Shown: piece by piece, positions 1 to 8,794 of the stretch | Numbering within the stretch: position 1 is the stretch's first letter | How the letters are laid out: each line of letters starts with the position of its first letter | Source of the DNA: OMPR01 sp965183835 | GTDB lineage: Bacteria > Pseudomonadota > Alphaproteobacteria > Rhodobacterales > Rhodobacteraceae | Direction of reading: 5' to 3' | NCBI GenBank assembly: GCA_965183835.1 | Contig: CBCYME010000011.1 | Location: 1-64,000 of the forward strand | Length of the DNA stretch: 64,000 nt | Notes under the pieces: generated by a model | Seen by the model: the letters and a program-made list of their open reading frames with translations, nothing else | Told to the model about the DNA's origin: nothing | The model's database searches: none | Program-made: the position numbers and the translations under genes

Positions 1-544
1 GGGCGACTTATTCACGTGGGAACGCATTCTGTCCGCTCCAACCGAGGCTTCCGGATAGAGGTAAACTCAGACGGCCGCCCAATGGCCTCTCTGTTCTCCG
101 ATGGAACAAAGCGCCGAGCGAAAAAGGATGTGAGTTAAACATCAACGAGATGTTCAATCTGGGTCATCTTGAAAGATAGACATCTTAATCTCTAGAGGAT
201 CGACCCAAACCTGACCTCTAATTGCTCATCACGCGCTGTGGCGCAGCTTCTTCCGCGCAAACGTTCAACCAAACGCTGTGCATTTCTTGACGGCAAAACA
301 ACTATCAAGCGGAGCATCTCCACCACAGCAATGAGCAATGACAGTGTTTCGCTTATTGCCGAAATTGATGTTCGCAAATAACGGCCTGCCTCCATTCTCG
401 ACCAAATCATGGGAGGGATAGAGCATGTTTCGGTGTAGCTTAAGTGACCTCGAACAATGTTGCGGTCCCCATCTCTTCTGGTGCATTCAGCTCGATAAAA
501 GCGACGCTTTTGGTTTGTTCAATGGAAATCCTTCTTCGGAACCC
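1..544. other. No gene recognised
   Basis: Only short overlapping reading frames are present on both strands and none has a family signature, a convincing ribosome binding site or a plausible domain. The stretch lies downstream of the leftward DMSP lyase gene and may hold decayed DNA. Confidence 0.5.
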
Positions 545-1231
545 TCAGTTGAGCTGTTGGGTAAGACTCTGTTCGATCTCGCCCCAGTCGTCGAAAGGGA
601 TCACGTTGCAGCGTGAATTTATGTTCTCAAGCCAGGCAAAGACCGAGATGAACGGCTTGTCATAAACCCGGGTTGCGTGAGGTTCGCCCGCTGCGTTCCA
701 AATCAGCGACCCGGCCGGAAAGTCTTTCCATTCGCCGGGCTTGAAACGCCAACCCGATTTTTCAGACAGATTCAGGTAAAGTTCCGGCGCATCATGGTTA
801 TGGTCCCGATAAAGAGTGCGGGGCCCAAGCATAAAGATGCCCAGGCTAAAGTCCGGATGGTAATATCCACATGCATCAGGTCCGACGAGCAAACTATGCA
901 GGTTGCATTTCTTGTATCCCTCCCCAAGATCCGCGCCGGGGGGATAGAACTGGGCATTGTCTTCGCGCCAGTCCAAATCATCTTTGGAGGTGGCCAGACA
1001 GGTTGCGATTTCACGCAGTTCTGGTGCGTCAATCCCGGAAATGGCGTCCTTTAGGATGTTTTCATGGCGGGTTCCTTGCGGCGGAACATCTAAAAGCCGC
1101 TGATCGGACAGGTCCATGTCTGCCAGCTTGTCTAATGTCAGGTTTACACCACGCGATTCACTCCGGTGAGCCTCCAAATACCTGATAATCGAAAGGATGA
1201 GTGCCTGAATACGAGATTGCTTGTCTGTCAT
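545..1231 (-). CDS. Cupin-fold DMSP lyase family protein (DddL/DddQ/DddW type)
   Basis: This 228-residue protein looks like a member of the cupin DMSP lyases, which cleave dimethylsulfoniopropionate into dimethyl sulfide and acrylate. The C-terminal half carries the metal-binding cupin pattern: Y141, then H144-N-H146 and E150 with Y152 close behind, and a distal H185 in the segment AAGEPHATR. The spacing HxHxxxE plus a later His is that known for DddW and DddQ. The helical N-terminal half and the total length are nearer to DddL-type proteins (about 230 residues), so the exact subfamily is uncertain. The start ATG overlaps the stop of the preceding acyl-CoA ligase remnant by 4 bases, so the two were once translated together. 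A LysR gene is divergent upstream, an arrangement known for dddW. The cytoplasmic location is inferred from the absence of a signal peptide. Confidence 0.75.
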   Translation of the reverse strand: MTDKQSRIQALILSIIRYLEAHRSESRGVNLTLDKLADMDLSDQRLLDVPPQGTRHENILKDAISGIDAPELREIATCLATSKDDLDWREDNAQFYPPGADLGEGYKKCNLHSLLVGPDACGYYHPDFSLGIFMLGPRTLYRDHNHDAPELYLNLSEKSGWRFKPGEWKDFPAGSLIWNAAGEPHATRVYDKPFISVFAWLENINSRCNVIPFDDWGEIEQSLTQQLN

Positions 1232-1599
1232 GATCTAATGTCCGAACGCGTTGAAATGTCTTGCTCTATGACCTTTGTGCCAAGCTTGCCGGCGCTGATT
1301 CTGGGGAGCAGGTCGATAAACACGATGTCGTCTGGCACCGCCCATTTGGAAGGCTCTCCCAAACCGACCCGCGACTGGATTTCTTCCATGACACCGACCC
1401 GCAAGCCTTCGCTAATTCCATTGGTCTTGTGGGTATTGGCAACTTGCCCGATGCATTGGGTGAGTTGCACATAGCTCAACGGTTTATCGGAGCCGCTGAC
1501 GATCTCTTGCGTCGCGGATACAAACATTGACCGGGTCAGAATCTGCTCGATCAACAACGGGTAACCATATGCATTGGGTGCCAGTGGTATGGGAAGCAT
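1228..1599 (-). pseudogene. Collapsed AMP-dependent acyl-CoA ligase remnant
   Basis: The 123-codon frame joins two distant parts of an AMP-forming acyl-CoA ligase. Residues 1 to about 60 match the N terminus of such ligases (PLLIEQIL followed by ATQEIVS), closest in memory to DmdB-like methylmercaptopropionyl-CoA ligases. Residues from about 64 onward match the extreme C terminus, with the A10 lysine context PRISAGKLGTKV. Some 400 residues that should hold the ATP- and acyl-binding core are missing, while the frame stays open across the join. The product cannot be an active ligase. Its stop overlaps the DMSP lyase start (ATGA), so translating the remnant could still help express that gene. 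The internal deletion is inferred from knowledge of the family. Confidence 0.7.
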
Positions 1600-1836
1600 A
1601 CAGACGAAATCCTCAGGTCTCTTCGCCTACCAATCTGGCATTTCTCTGTACGTAGAAGAACTGAAAGATTTTTGCTTTCATCAAGATATTCTAACCGATC
1701 TAATCGAGTTGGAAATTGCAGTTCCACCGGTGAAAATGTATTGAAGTGAGGGGGGAAAGCCTGACATCACAGGCTCAGGTGTCAATTATCCCCATTATGC
1801 GATGAAGGTGTTTCGTTTCATCAAGGAGTTTCATTG

Positions 1837-2760
1837 GTGACGACCCATATGCCCACATTGGTTTCTCTCCGCGCTTTTGAAGCTGTGGCACGTCACAAGA
1901 GCTTTCGCCAAGCAGCTGATGAGATTTGTGTGACACACGCGGCAGTCAGTCATCAAATCAAGGCTCTGGAAACATCAATCGGTGTTCAACTGCTTAAACG
2001 AACAAGCCGCTCTGTCGAGCTGACACCGGCGGGCGAACAGTATTATCCAGCAATCCGCGAACATATGCAGGGAATAATCAAGGCCACGCGGCGAGTCCAA
2101 ACACCAGAGGAACCGGACGTGCTGTTGGTACAGTCCTATGCGAGTTTCAATACGATGTGGCTTCAACCCAGATTGGCGGATTTCCTTCAGGCCAACCCGA
2201 ATATACGCGTGCGCATCATTTCCTCCTTCGAAGATGGTGGGTTTGATGTAGACCAATTTACCGTCGGAATTTTCAATGGACCACCATTTGACAACCGGTT
2301 TGACTACAGTCCCTTGTTCGAAACCGATATCTATCCGGTTTGCACACCCGAAGCTTTGAGTGATCCAGGGACTGGGATGAAACTGGACGAGTTGAAGAAT
2401 TTTCTGTTGCTGGGCGTCCCAAGCACACCGTCAGAAATTGATGACTGGTCCTGTTGGCTCGACGCGGCAGGCCTCAGCCGTGACACCATGAAATTCGGTT
2501 CAATTTTTGACAATTATCCGCTGGTCCGCGAGGCCGTCCTGAACAATCATGGTGTTGGGCTTGCACGAGCCCCGTTTTGCGCGCGCGACCTTGAGAGAGG
2601 ACGTTTGGTAAAACCGTTCGATATCTCGGTTCCTGAACCAAGCCAGTGGTATCTTCTGACACCGAAAAACAACGCGATGGAACAGAATTTGGCCCTTTTC
2701 GTCGATTGGCTTACGACAGAGATCGCAGCCGACCCAACCATGCGGCTCTTTCGGGCCTGA
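1837..2760 (+). CDS. LysR family transcriptional regulator (GcvA-like)
   Basis: This is a LysR-type activator or repressor. Residues from about 8 to 65 form the winged helix-turn-helix (LVSLRAFEAVARHKSFRQAA, then THAAVSHQIKALE), and the remainder is the periplasmic-binding-like effector domain. The type of N terminus and the domain length match GcvA-like regulators. TTG 1834, GTG 1837 and ATG 1849 are in frame. The AAGGAG at 1823-1828 lies 8 bases before GTG 1837, so that start is preferred. A short inverted repeat GATGAA/TTCATC at 1801-1822 overlaps the leader and could be an autoregulatory site. The gene is divergent from the ligase remnant and DMSP lyase gene, so it plausibly regulates them in response to DMSP or acrylate; that role is inferred. 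Confidence 0.88.
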   Translation: MTTHMPTLVSLRAFEAVARHKSFRQAADEICVTHAAVSHQIKALETSIGVQLLKRTSRSVELTPAGEQYYPAIREHMQGIIKATRRVQTPEEPDVLLVQSYASFNTMWLQPRLADFLQANPNIRVRIISSFEDGGFDVDQFTVGIFNGPPFDNRFDYSPLFETDIYPVCTPEALSDPGTGMKLDELKNFLLLGVPSTPSEIDDWSCWLDAAGLSRDTMKFGSIFDNYPLVREAVLNNHGVGLARAPFCARDLERGRLVKPFDISVPEPSQWYLLTPKNNAMEQNLALFVDWLTTEIAADPTMRLFRA

Positions 2761-2898
2761 TCTGATGAGATTCAGCTCTGCTGGCAACGCGTATCAAGAT
2801 TGACGCGCACCGACTTCGGACATGCCGCGTGAAACAAGAGCGTGAACAAGGTTGGTCATTCCCAGCATGCAGACTGCCTTTTCCCTATCCTTGACCAC

Positions 2899-3095
2899 TT
2901 AGGAGCGTGACGTATCCCCACCGGGCAGCGCTTCAACATTCGGGATGACCCTACCATCCACCTTACCGCTGAACAGTCGGGCGCAGTAATATTGCAGCCA
3001 ACAATATTCGTTGCGTTTTCAGGTGAAGCTCCACTGCCGGTTAGCGCGTTCCAGATCAGTGTCCGCGCGTCTTGGGCCGCCGTCAAAACACTCAT
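2899..3095 (-). pseudogene. Truncated, frameshifted malate/L-lactate dehydrogenase (Ldh_2 family) fragment
   Basis: The fragment starts at ATG 3095 and reads MSVLTAAQDARTLIWNALTG, then SGASPENATNIVG, which is the first helix pair typical of the Ldh_2 family of NAD(P)-dependent malate, lactate and ureidoglycolate dehydrogenases. At about 2995-3000 the family match moves to another frame (LQYYCARLFSGKVDGR, then VIPNVEALPGGDTSRS) and meets a stop near 2899. The remaining roughly 250 residues are absent. The ATG overlaps the sterol desaturase stop as ATGA, showing that an intact gene was once the last member of that operon. Confidence 0.65.
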
Positions 3096-4093
3096 TTCGC
3101 ATGCATGCGCTTCTTGGTTTCGCGCACCTGTTCCGTTGCCTCGGGACTGCCATCGTGAAAGCTGCCGAACCAGTTGTCCCAGGGCATTTCCGGGCCGCCA
3201 TAATTGCATTCGAAATACCGGTGATGCAGTTGGTGGTGAAACGACCCGATCTTCAGGTGGGCCTTGTCCCCCAGAACCAGGTTTTCAAACCCGGCATGCG
3301 ATGTGGCTGAAGCAAGCGCCAACGAATATCCGATGAAGAGGAAGTGGATCGGATGCGAGGGCACAACCAGAAAAATCAGCAGCAAACTCATATATCCGAC
3401 ATGCTCGATCGGATGCATGGAAAAGCCTGACCACGGTGCAACTGAAACACTACGATGATGTACAGAATGCACACGTTTGTAGATCCATGGGATGTGCAGT
3501 GCACGGTGTAGCCAGTAGAAATGGAAGGACTGTACAACAGGCAACAACAGGAACAGGGCAAAGAACCAGATCGGATTGGTCTCAACCGTGATCATCGGTG
3601 CCCAGCCATTGGCGTAAGCCATCCAAACGATGGCATCATAGAACGTCCAGACGGTCACGCCAGATAGGAGCGCGTAGGTGACATTGTCCCAATACTGATC
3701 ATTCCACAGGAAGATGCGCGCGTTCTTGGCCAACCCGCGCCGGTCGAACTTGTAAGCATCGCCCTGCTTCTTCCATCCGTAAAGCCACAGATGCAGCCCT
3801 TGGGCGAAAAGGGTCATCAGGATCAGGTTGCGCGCCCAAAGCTGCAAAACCCATCCCCAGCTCAAGCTTTGCATCTGCTCCAAGGGTGGCACCAGCCACG
3901 CCCAGATGGCCCAGGCCATCAGCGCGTAGATCAGGTATTCGGTGATCGGCAGCCAGTTGGTTGCAAACCACCGGAGCGTGGCCATGGGCCTTGGCGGCCA
4001 TGAAAACAGCGGCGTGACAGCGACAGGCAGGTCTGGATGCCAATTCCATTCCTTGCTTGTGCCGGCTTTCAGGTGCTTTTCAGTGGCCGACAT
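3092..4093 (-). CDS. Sterol desaturase / fatty acid hydroxylase superfamily protein
   Basis: This 333-residue integral membrane di-iron enzyme would use O2 to hydroxylate or desaturate a lipid. The histidine motifs of the superfamily are all visible: HFYWLHRALH (HxxxH) near residue 195, HSVHHRS (HxxHH) near 215, and HHQLHHRYF (HHxxHH) near 290. Several hydrophobic segments lie between residues 45 and 260. The start follows an AAGAGGCG ribosome binding site 9 bases after the stop of the solute-binding protein gene, so the two are one transcription unit. The substrate cannot be told from the sequence; bacterial members act on sterols, hopanoids, ornithine lipids or carotenoids. Confidence 0.88.
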   Translation of the reverse strand: MSATEKHLKAGTSKEWNWHPDLPVAVTPLFSWPPRPMATLRWFATNWLPITEYLIYALMAWAIWAWLVPPLEQMQSLSWGWVLQLWARNLILMTLFAQGLHLWLYGWKKQGDAYKFDRRGLAKNARIFLWNDQYWDNVTYALLSGVTVWTFYDAIVWMAYANGWAPMITVETNPIWFFALFLLLPVVQSFHFYWLHRALHIPWIYKRVHSVHHRSVSVAPWSGFSMHPIEHVGYMSLLLIFLVVPSHPIHFLFIGYSLALASATSHAGFENLVLGDKAHLKIGSFHHQLHHRYFECNYGGPEMPWDNWFGSFHDGSPEATEQVRETKKRMHAK

Positions 4094-4102
4094 GGGCGCC
4101 TC

Positions 4103-5770
4103 TTATCGGTCCAACCAGATATTATCCATGTGAATTTCAAAGGTTGGGTGCATTCCCATCCCTTTCACATCCGAACGGCTGTGGTTGTAAAGGGAACGCC
4201 AATAAGGCTGTGTCACGACCCCTTCGTCCAGCATGATCCGTTCCAGCTTGGCCATGATCTCCCTGCGTTTGTCAGCATCCGGAGTTGCCAAAGCATTGGC
4301 CAGCAGGGCATCAAATTCTGCATTGTTAAACCCGGTTTCGTTCCAGTTTTCTCCGGACCGATAGGTCAGAGCCAGGATCTGAACGCCAAGTGGGCGCATG
4401 TTCCAATTGGTCGAGCTGAAGGGGAACTTTGCCCAGTCATTCCAGAAGGATGCCCCGGGAATAACCGTTCGCTTCACTTTGATCCCGGCCTCCCGCAATT
4501 GCGCGGCCATTGCGTCGGTTGTATTGCGGCGCCAATCGTCGTCAATCGAGATCAATTCATGCTCATAGTCCTCCATGCCAGCCTCTTTAAGAAGCGCCAT
4601 GGCCCCCGCTGGATCATGAGGTAGCCGGTCGACTTCGGCATATTCAGGATGGATAGGACAGACATGATGGTTCTGCGCCGGAATACCCAACCCATTGACC
4701 CCCAGCTCAAGCAAGACCGTGTTATCCACGGCCATTGACAGGGCACGGCGCACACGGGCGTCGGCATAGGGCTTTTTCCCGTCTACCTCGGCGGACTGAT
4801 TGGGTCGGATGACCAGGGTCGAGGCTGTCACTGCTTCGTTTACCTGCAAGCCCAGATCAGCCAGAATGTCGACAAAATCACCGCTCGTTTCATAGTTGGC
4901 ATCGATTTCCTCAGCTTCATAAGAAGAAACGATGACGGTCGGATCAGTTCCCACGTCAAGGTATTCAATCCTGTCCAAATAGGCGCCGTGACCTGCGTTC
5001 CACCATGTATGCCCATCCTTGCGGACCAACACGGCTTCGACGCCGACTTCGTGGCTTTCCAGGGTGTAAGGCCCAGTTCCCAGAGGTGCTTTGAAGGGAT
5101 CCGCGCTTCCCGATTCAGGGTGCACAATCGCAGCCGGGTAATCAGCCATGCCCGCAATCAGCGTGATATCCGGTTTGGGAAGGTTCAGTCGAACGGTCAT
5201 GGCATCGACCACCTCGATGACCCCTTCAGCCACCTTTCCCGTCTCGGCATCAATCAGCGTCCCAAAGCGGCCTGACATTGAATTGCCTTCGACCTGTTTG
5301 TCACACCAGCGATCGATATTATACGCCACGTGCTCGGCTGTCAGAGGGTCACCGTTGTGCCAAGTCACGCCGGGACGTACGTTCAGGACATAAGTCTGTG
5401 CATCTTCGCTGATTTCCCAGCTCGCCAGAAGCATCGGCTCAAAGGTGAACTGGTGCGTGTAACGGACGAGATATTCCAGCCAACCGCGGCTGATGTTGGC
5501 TTGCGGACTGTCATCATATGACCGCGGGTCCTTACCCGCGCGCACAACCATCCCGACTCTAAGCGTTCCACCGGTCTTTGGCGTTTCCGCAGCCAGCGCA
5601 GGTGAATTCATGCCCAACATAGCGTATGCCGTCGCGGTCGTGGCACCAAACGTCGTCGCCATGGCAAGAAACTCGCGCCGACTAACATCGTCGTTTTGGT
5701 GTTTCGCATCCCGAGCAGACACTTCGACATGGGTTGGCAGACTGACACCGCCCGATTTATAAAATTTCAT
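4103..5770 (-). CDS. ABC transporter substrate-binding protein, family 5 (peptide/opine type), Tat-exported
   Basis: This is a periplasmic solute receptor of the SBP_bac_5 family, which binds oligopeptides, opines, glycosides or similar ligands. The ATG at 5770 is chosen because GGGAGG lies 5 bases upstream; the frame also extends to 5881 without a comparable site. A twin-arginine signal is clear (SRREFLAMATTFG, cleavage after ALAAE), implying that the folded protein is exported. Typical family segments follow, including PGVTWHNGDPLTAEHVAYNI and the SMAVDN region. No permease or ATPase genes are adjacent, so it is an orphan receptor or works with a transporter elsewhere. It heads a leftward operon with the sterol-desaturase-like enzyme. 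Confidence 0.88.
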   Translation of the reverse strand: MKFYKSGGVSLPTHVEVSARDAKHQNDDVSRREFLAMATTFGATTATAYAMLGMNSPALAAETPKTGGTLRVGMVVRAGKDPRSYDDSPQANISRGWLEYLVRYTHQFTFEPMLLASWEISEDAQTYVLNVRPGVTWHNGDPLTAEHVAYNIDRWCDKQVEGNSMSGRFGTLIDAETGKVAEGVIEVVDAMTVRLNLPKPDITLIAGMADYPAAIVHPESGSADPFKAPLGTGPYTLESHEVGVEAVLVRKDGHTWWNAGHGAYLDRIEYLDVGTDPTVIVSSYEAEEIDANYETSGDFVDILADLGLQVNEAVTASTLVIRPNQSAEVDGKKPYADARVRRALSMAVDNTVLLELGVNGLGIPAQNHHVCPIHPEYAEVDRLPHDPAGAMALLKEAGMEDYEHELISIDDDWRRNTTDAMAAQLREAGIKVKRTVIPGASFWNDWAKFPFSSTNWNMRPLGVQILALTYRSGENWNETGFNNAEFDALLANALATPDADKRREIMAKLERIMLDEGVVTQPYWRSLYNHSRSDVKGMGMHPTFEIHMDNIWLDR

Positions 5771-6420
5771 TCTTTCCTCCCGAATGTTGTAGGAAGCGCG
5801 CGCTCTGACCAGAACCTGAGGATTGCTGACATTATGAGCACTCACTTCCCCCTTGCCTTCGGCGCACCTGGGATGGGGCAACTATCCAAGCCAAGTCATG
5901 CCTTGTTTGTATTGGCACTTTGTATCGGCAGGCCCACTCCCAAAGAACTGAAAAGATTTTTGGATCATGTACAAATAGTAACCGTTGATAAGGCGATATC
6001 CGGTATGCGAACGAAAATTATCCGGCCCGTTGAGGCCCTCTCAGATACCTCATGACCTCGACCGGTTAAGACAATTCGATCAAAATGCGGCAAGGGCAGT
6101 ACTAGCAAGCATCGAAGTGGCAGAAAGAGATGATATTGTTGCGGCAATCTGAAGAGGCAGGATGATGCCGAAAGAACCCGGACAGGACCAATAAAGACAG
6201 AGGGCTAAGGCGATATGTGGTCCAAATTCGGCTTCACCCCTGATCTTTTTCAAAAAGCTTCAAACAGAGGTCGCAGTGCGTTTGGCGAATTTGCAACAAG
6301 AAAATTTTCAAACTCATCAAAGGCTCAGTGAACCCTATTAAAGTAGGGATTTGGGGTAACTTCGCCCCTGCCCTAACCTCAAGAAACCAAGAATATTGAC
6401 GCGCTCAACTGGAAGATCCT

Positions 6421-6519
6421 GTTCCCGGTTAAACCTTCCGTTCCAAGAATCAGAAAAGTAAATGATTACTAGATGCTAAGAGCCATGTCGGCTAGTTTTA
6501 TGGATATCGAACCGGGAAC
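6421..6519. repeat. Ten-base inverted repeat pair, 79 bases apart
   Basis: GTTCCCGGTT at 6421-6430 is exactly complementary to AACCGGGAAC at 6510-6519. The arms enclose AT-rich non-coding DNA near the integrase element. It could be a recombinase or replication protein site, or chance; no product is implied. Confidence 0.4.
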
Positions 6520-6522
6520 TAA

Positions 6523-6550
6523 CATTTGACCGAATACTACGGGTCAAATG
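6523..6550. repeat. Nine-base perfect inverted repeat with 10-base loop
   Basis: CATTTGACC at 6523-6531 pairs perfectly with GGTCAAATG at 6542-6550. No T run follows, so it resembles an operator more than a terminator. It lies about 250 bases upstream of the element's rightward genes. Confidence 0.45.
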
Positions 6551-6806
6551 GCAGAAAGCTGCAAGTTTTCCTGCAATGGCTGGTAGCAGCCCGAAGCGGA
6601 CATGGTCTCTAGTCAGGCTAGAGCGGTTAGTTGCCCCTTGCGTTGGAACCGCTCAACGGCGCATTGCGCTCTCCCTGGTGGCCAACACGTTGGTGACCAG
6701 CTCATCGCCCACATAGCCCGCATAAGCAGAATCGGATCCCCTAATCTCGATCATGCGGTTTTCCTATTTTCTGACTTTGGACGGTCAATCGACATGACCG
6801 CGCGAC

Positions 6807-7562
6807 TTGCTGTTTCAAAGCTTGCCGGCATGTAGACCTCTTGCAGCTGCGGATCGAGCGCCGCAGAGTTGCCCAGGACATCCCGACATCATCATCAGAT
6901 GCACCGCCCGCCTTGGGCCAGACCGCGAATGTCCGGCGCAGGTCTGGGGCCTAGAGCGATTATCTGAAAACGATATTGAATACATCCGCGCCGACCTATG
7001 CCCCGCGACAACTGCGCCAGCGCTAACTTGGGGCATCGATCTAGCGAAACCGGGGGCAGAGAAATCCGTCACTACGACCTTTCACACAGATGACGTAGCG
7101 GTTGATCGTTTTGCTGCTGCGATGAAGTCGAAGTTAAAACACGCACGCGAAGTTAAGGGCAAAAGCGGATGGGAAACCTCCGAATGCGAAGACGACTTTC
7201 TAGCCTTCGAACTGATCGACCACTTAACAAAGGCCAGTAAAGGAACGTTCGAAGACATCGCCAATTATGCCATGATGCTGCATCAGCGCGGCACGTCCCC
7301 GCATACATTGGTCGCCACGTTTCACACCTACCTTGCAAACGGGGAATTTCCGCCCGAGGTCAGCGAAGAGCGCGCCATAGAAATTCTAAAAACGAAAGGC
7401 TACGAAATCTATGAAGGCTTGCCCGACTTCACTACTATGAACGTTGAAAGTCTGCGCCACTGGCACACAAAGATGAGCGCATGGGGAACTGATCAACGCC
7501 ACGCGAAAGTCACGGCCATCGCCGCTATCGAAAGCGCCCTAGCAGAGCAAGGGGAAGCATGA
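6807..7562 (+). CDS. Phage-like hypothetical protein (start uncertain)
   Basis: No precise function is recognised. The part from about residue 98 (DVAVDRFAAAMKSKLKHARE, a following GWETSECEDDF, then ANYAMMLHQRG) resembles a common small phage and prophage protein of unknown function that precedes excisionase-like genes. The open frame begins at TTG 6807, but residues 1-85 do not look like that family apart from TWGIDLAKPG near 74. ATG 7122 is the only downstream ATG near the conserved part. The upstream portion may be the tail of another truncated gene. Its stop overlaps the next gene's ATG (ATGA), so the two are translated together. Cytoplasmic. Confidence 0.55.
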   Translation: MLFQSLPACRPLAAADRAPQSCPGHPDIIIRCTARLGPDRECPAQVWGLERLSENDIEYIRADLCPATTAPALTWGIDLAKPGAEKSVTTTFHTDDVAVDRFAAAMKSKLKHAREVKGKSGWETSECEDDFLAFELIDHLTKASKGTFEDIANYAMMLHQRGTSPHTLVATFHTYLANGEFPPEVSEERAIEILKTKGYEIYEGLPDFTTMNVESLRHWHTKMSAWGTDQRHAKVTAIAAIESALAEQGEA

Positions 7563-7795
7563 TGGCACAGCAGTTGATTGCAGTCGATGCCAATGCTCTA
7601 GATCAGGTTCTTGATCGGCTGGCGCGCTTGGAGCAGAAAATTGCTAACGCCACAGTCACGACAAACAGCGAATGGCTGAGCATCCCCCAAGCTGCGGCCC
7701 AACTCGGGTGCAGCGAAAGCACAATCCGCCGCAAGATTGATACAGGTGAATTTGTTGCAAAGGGGACAGGCAAATCGCGAAGGGTTAAAATCTAA
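7559..7795 (+). CDS. Helix-turn-helix (excisionase/MerR-like) DNA-binding protein
   Basis: This 78-residue protein has a leucine-rich helix at residues 10-30 (a possible short coiled coil) followed by a helix-turn-helix: WLSIPQAAAQLGCSEST, then IRRKIDTGEFVAKGTG. This layout is that of excisionase-family (HTH_17) proteins that bend DNA at att sites or repress integrase. ATGATG gives two possible starts, at 7559 and 7562. It overlaps the upstream phage-like gene by 4 bases and is convergent with the integrase, also with a 4-base overlap. A role in excision or integrase control is inferred from the context. Confidence 0.75.
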   Translation: MMAQQLIAVDANALDQVLDRLARLEQKIANATVTTNSEWLSIPQAAAQLGCSESTIRRKIDTGEFVAKGTGKSRRVKI

Positions 7796-8754
7796 TCCAG
7801 CCTCTTCGCGATATTCTCGGCGCTTTCATTGTAATATGTCATCAGTTGCCGAATATCCGAATGCCCAACCATGCGCGCCAGGTCGAGAACATCCAGCTTT
7901 TTCGACAGCGCCGTGATTGCAGCATGACGGGAATCGTGGAACGTCAGACCCACAACATTGGCTTTATCGCGGGATTTACGAAACAGAACATCCAATTGGC
8001 GACTGCTCAGGCCAAACACCAGATCAGCATGTGGCAGCGTCTCTAGCAGCTCAACCGCCTTGGTGGACAAAGGCACATCACGCGGGCGCCCATTCTTTGT
8101 GTGGATAAGACGCGCAACCCTTCGATCCAGATCCACCCTATCCCATTCAAGCCCCGCAATTTCACCAGCGCGCATCGCCGTTTCAAGCGCAAACCGAAAC
8201 GCATGAAATGCCCGCGCAGTCGCTTTATCCAGATCCGATCCGGCACAATGCAGCATCGTTTCGATTTCGTCCTGAGTTGGCAGGCGATCACGAGGGGGCG
8301 GCTTTCTTGGCTTTGACACATCGCTAACCGGGTTGGAACTGATAAGCCCCCACTCTCTTCTAGCTGTACTCAGCACAGACGACATGAGCTGCATTTCACG
8401 GATCACTGACGCAGGTTGGACTTCCTTCATCCGCCGATCCCGCCAGTCCGCAAAATCAGACGCAGCCAGTCTCCCCAATTGAATTTTGGCTAACTTATCC
8501 TTTTGCAGCTTTTCGAGCCGGATCACTTCCCAACGCCCGCCCTTCTTTTTAGGGGAGACCTCGCGCGCATACCGATCGAACACATCGCCCAGCTGGGTTT
8601 TATCGGCCACCTTGTCCGCATGCTGGATTTCAAATTCCGCGCGCGCCGCCCAATCTTGCGCCTCACGTTTCGTAGGAAAGATCTTGCTTTTACGAATCCC
8701 TTGGCGGAATACTTCTGCCCGCCAACCCTTGTTATGCTTTCTAAATGAGGCCAT
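7792..8754 (-). CDS. Tyrosine recombinase / phage-type integrase
   Basis: The protein has an N-terminal arm-binding region (FRKHNKGWRAEVFRQGIRKS), a core-binding SAM-like domain and a C-terminal catalytic domain. The catalytic set is complete: Arg in AMRAGEIAGLEW, Lys in HTKNGRPRDVPLS, HDSRH, GHSD, and the Tyr nucleophile in LMTYYNES close to the C terminus. ATG 8754 (MASFRKHN) is preferred because it begins the known N-terminal motif; the frame could extend to 8808. It is read away from the tRNA-Leu gene located 139 bases from its start, which is presumably the integration target. All catalytic residues being present means that the enzyme may still be active even if the element is reduced. 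Confidence 0.92.
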   Translation of the reverse strand: MASFRKHNKGWRAEVFRQGIRKSKIFPTKREAQDWAARAEFEIQHADKVADKTQLGDVFDRYAREVSPKKKGGRWEVIRLEKLQKDKLAKIQLGRLAASDFADWRDRRMKEVQPASVIREMQLMSSVLSTARREWGLISSNPVSDVSKPRKPPPRDRLPTQDEIETMLHCAGSDLDKATARAFHAFRFALETAMRAGEIAGLEWDRVDLDRRVARLIHTKNGRPRDVPLSTKAVELLETLPHADLVFGLSSRQLDVLFRKSRDKANVVGLTFHDSRHAAITALSKKLDVLDLARMVGHSDIRQLMTYYNESAENIAKRLD

Positions 8755-8776
8755 GCGTAATCCTGTGCGAGAAAAA

Positions 8777-8794
8777 TGCGTAATCAAATACGCA
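8777..8794. promoter_or_regulatory. Inverted repeat in the integrase leader
   Basis: TGCGTA at 8777-8782 and TACGCA at 8789-8794 form a perfect 6-base palindrome with a 6-base spacer, just upstream of the integrase start. The half-site TGCGTAAT recurs at 8754-8761. This could be a repressor operator or arm-type recombinase site; inference only. Confidence 0.4.

Larger units (their letters stand above)
5771..6806. other. About 1 kb with no supported gene; several inverted repeats
   Basis: No reading frame here has a recognisable family signature. Codon texture is poor and stops are frequent on both strands. The region holds inverted repeats at 6333-6348, 6421-6519 and 6523-6550. It lies between the SBP gene promoter and the integrase element and may be left-over element DNA. 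A second copy of the tRNA-Leu 3' end, expected as the far attachment site, was not found by eye. Confidence 0.5.

Noticed and set aside
192..486. Two overlapping minus-strand frames of about 73 codons
   Set aside because: No family signature or ribosome site, and neither is clearly the remnant of a known gene.
2820..2875. Possible C-terminal scrap of a membrane dipeptidase on the minus strand (MTNLVHALVSRGMSE)
   Set aside because: Too short and without the following family motif; could be chance.
5771..6806. Search for a second attachment site repeating the tRNA-Leu 3' end
   Set aside because: No matching stretch was found by eye in this interval or further left.
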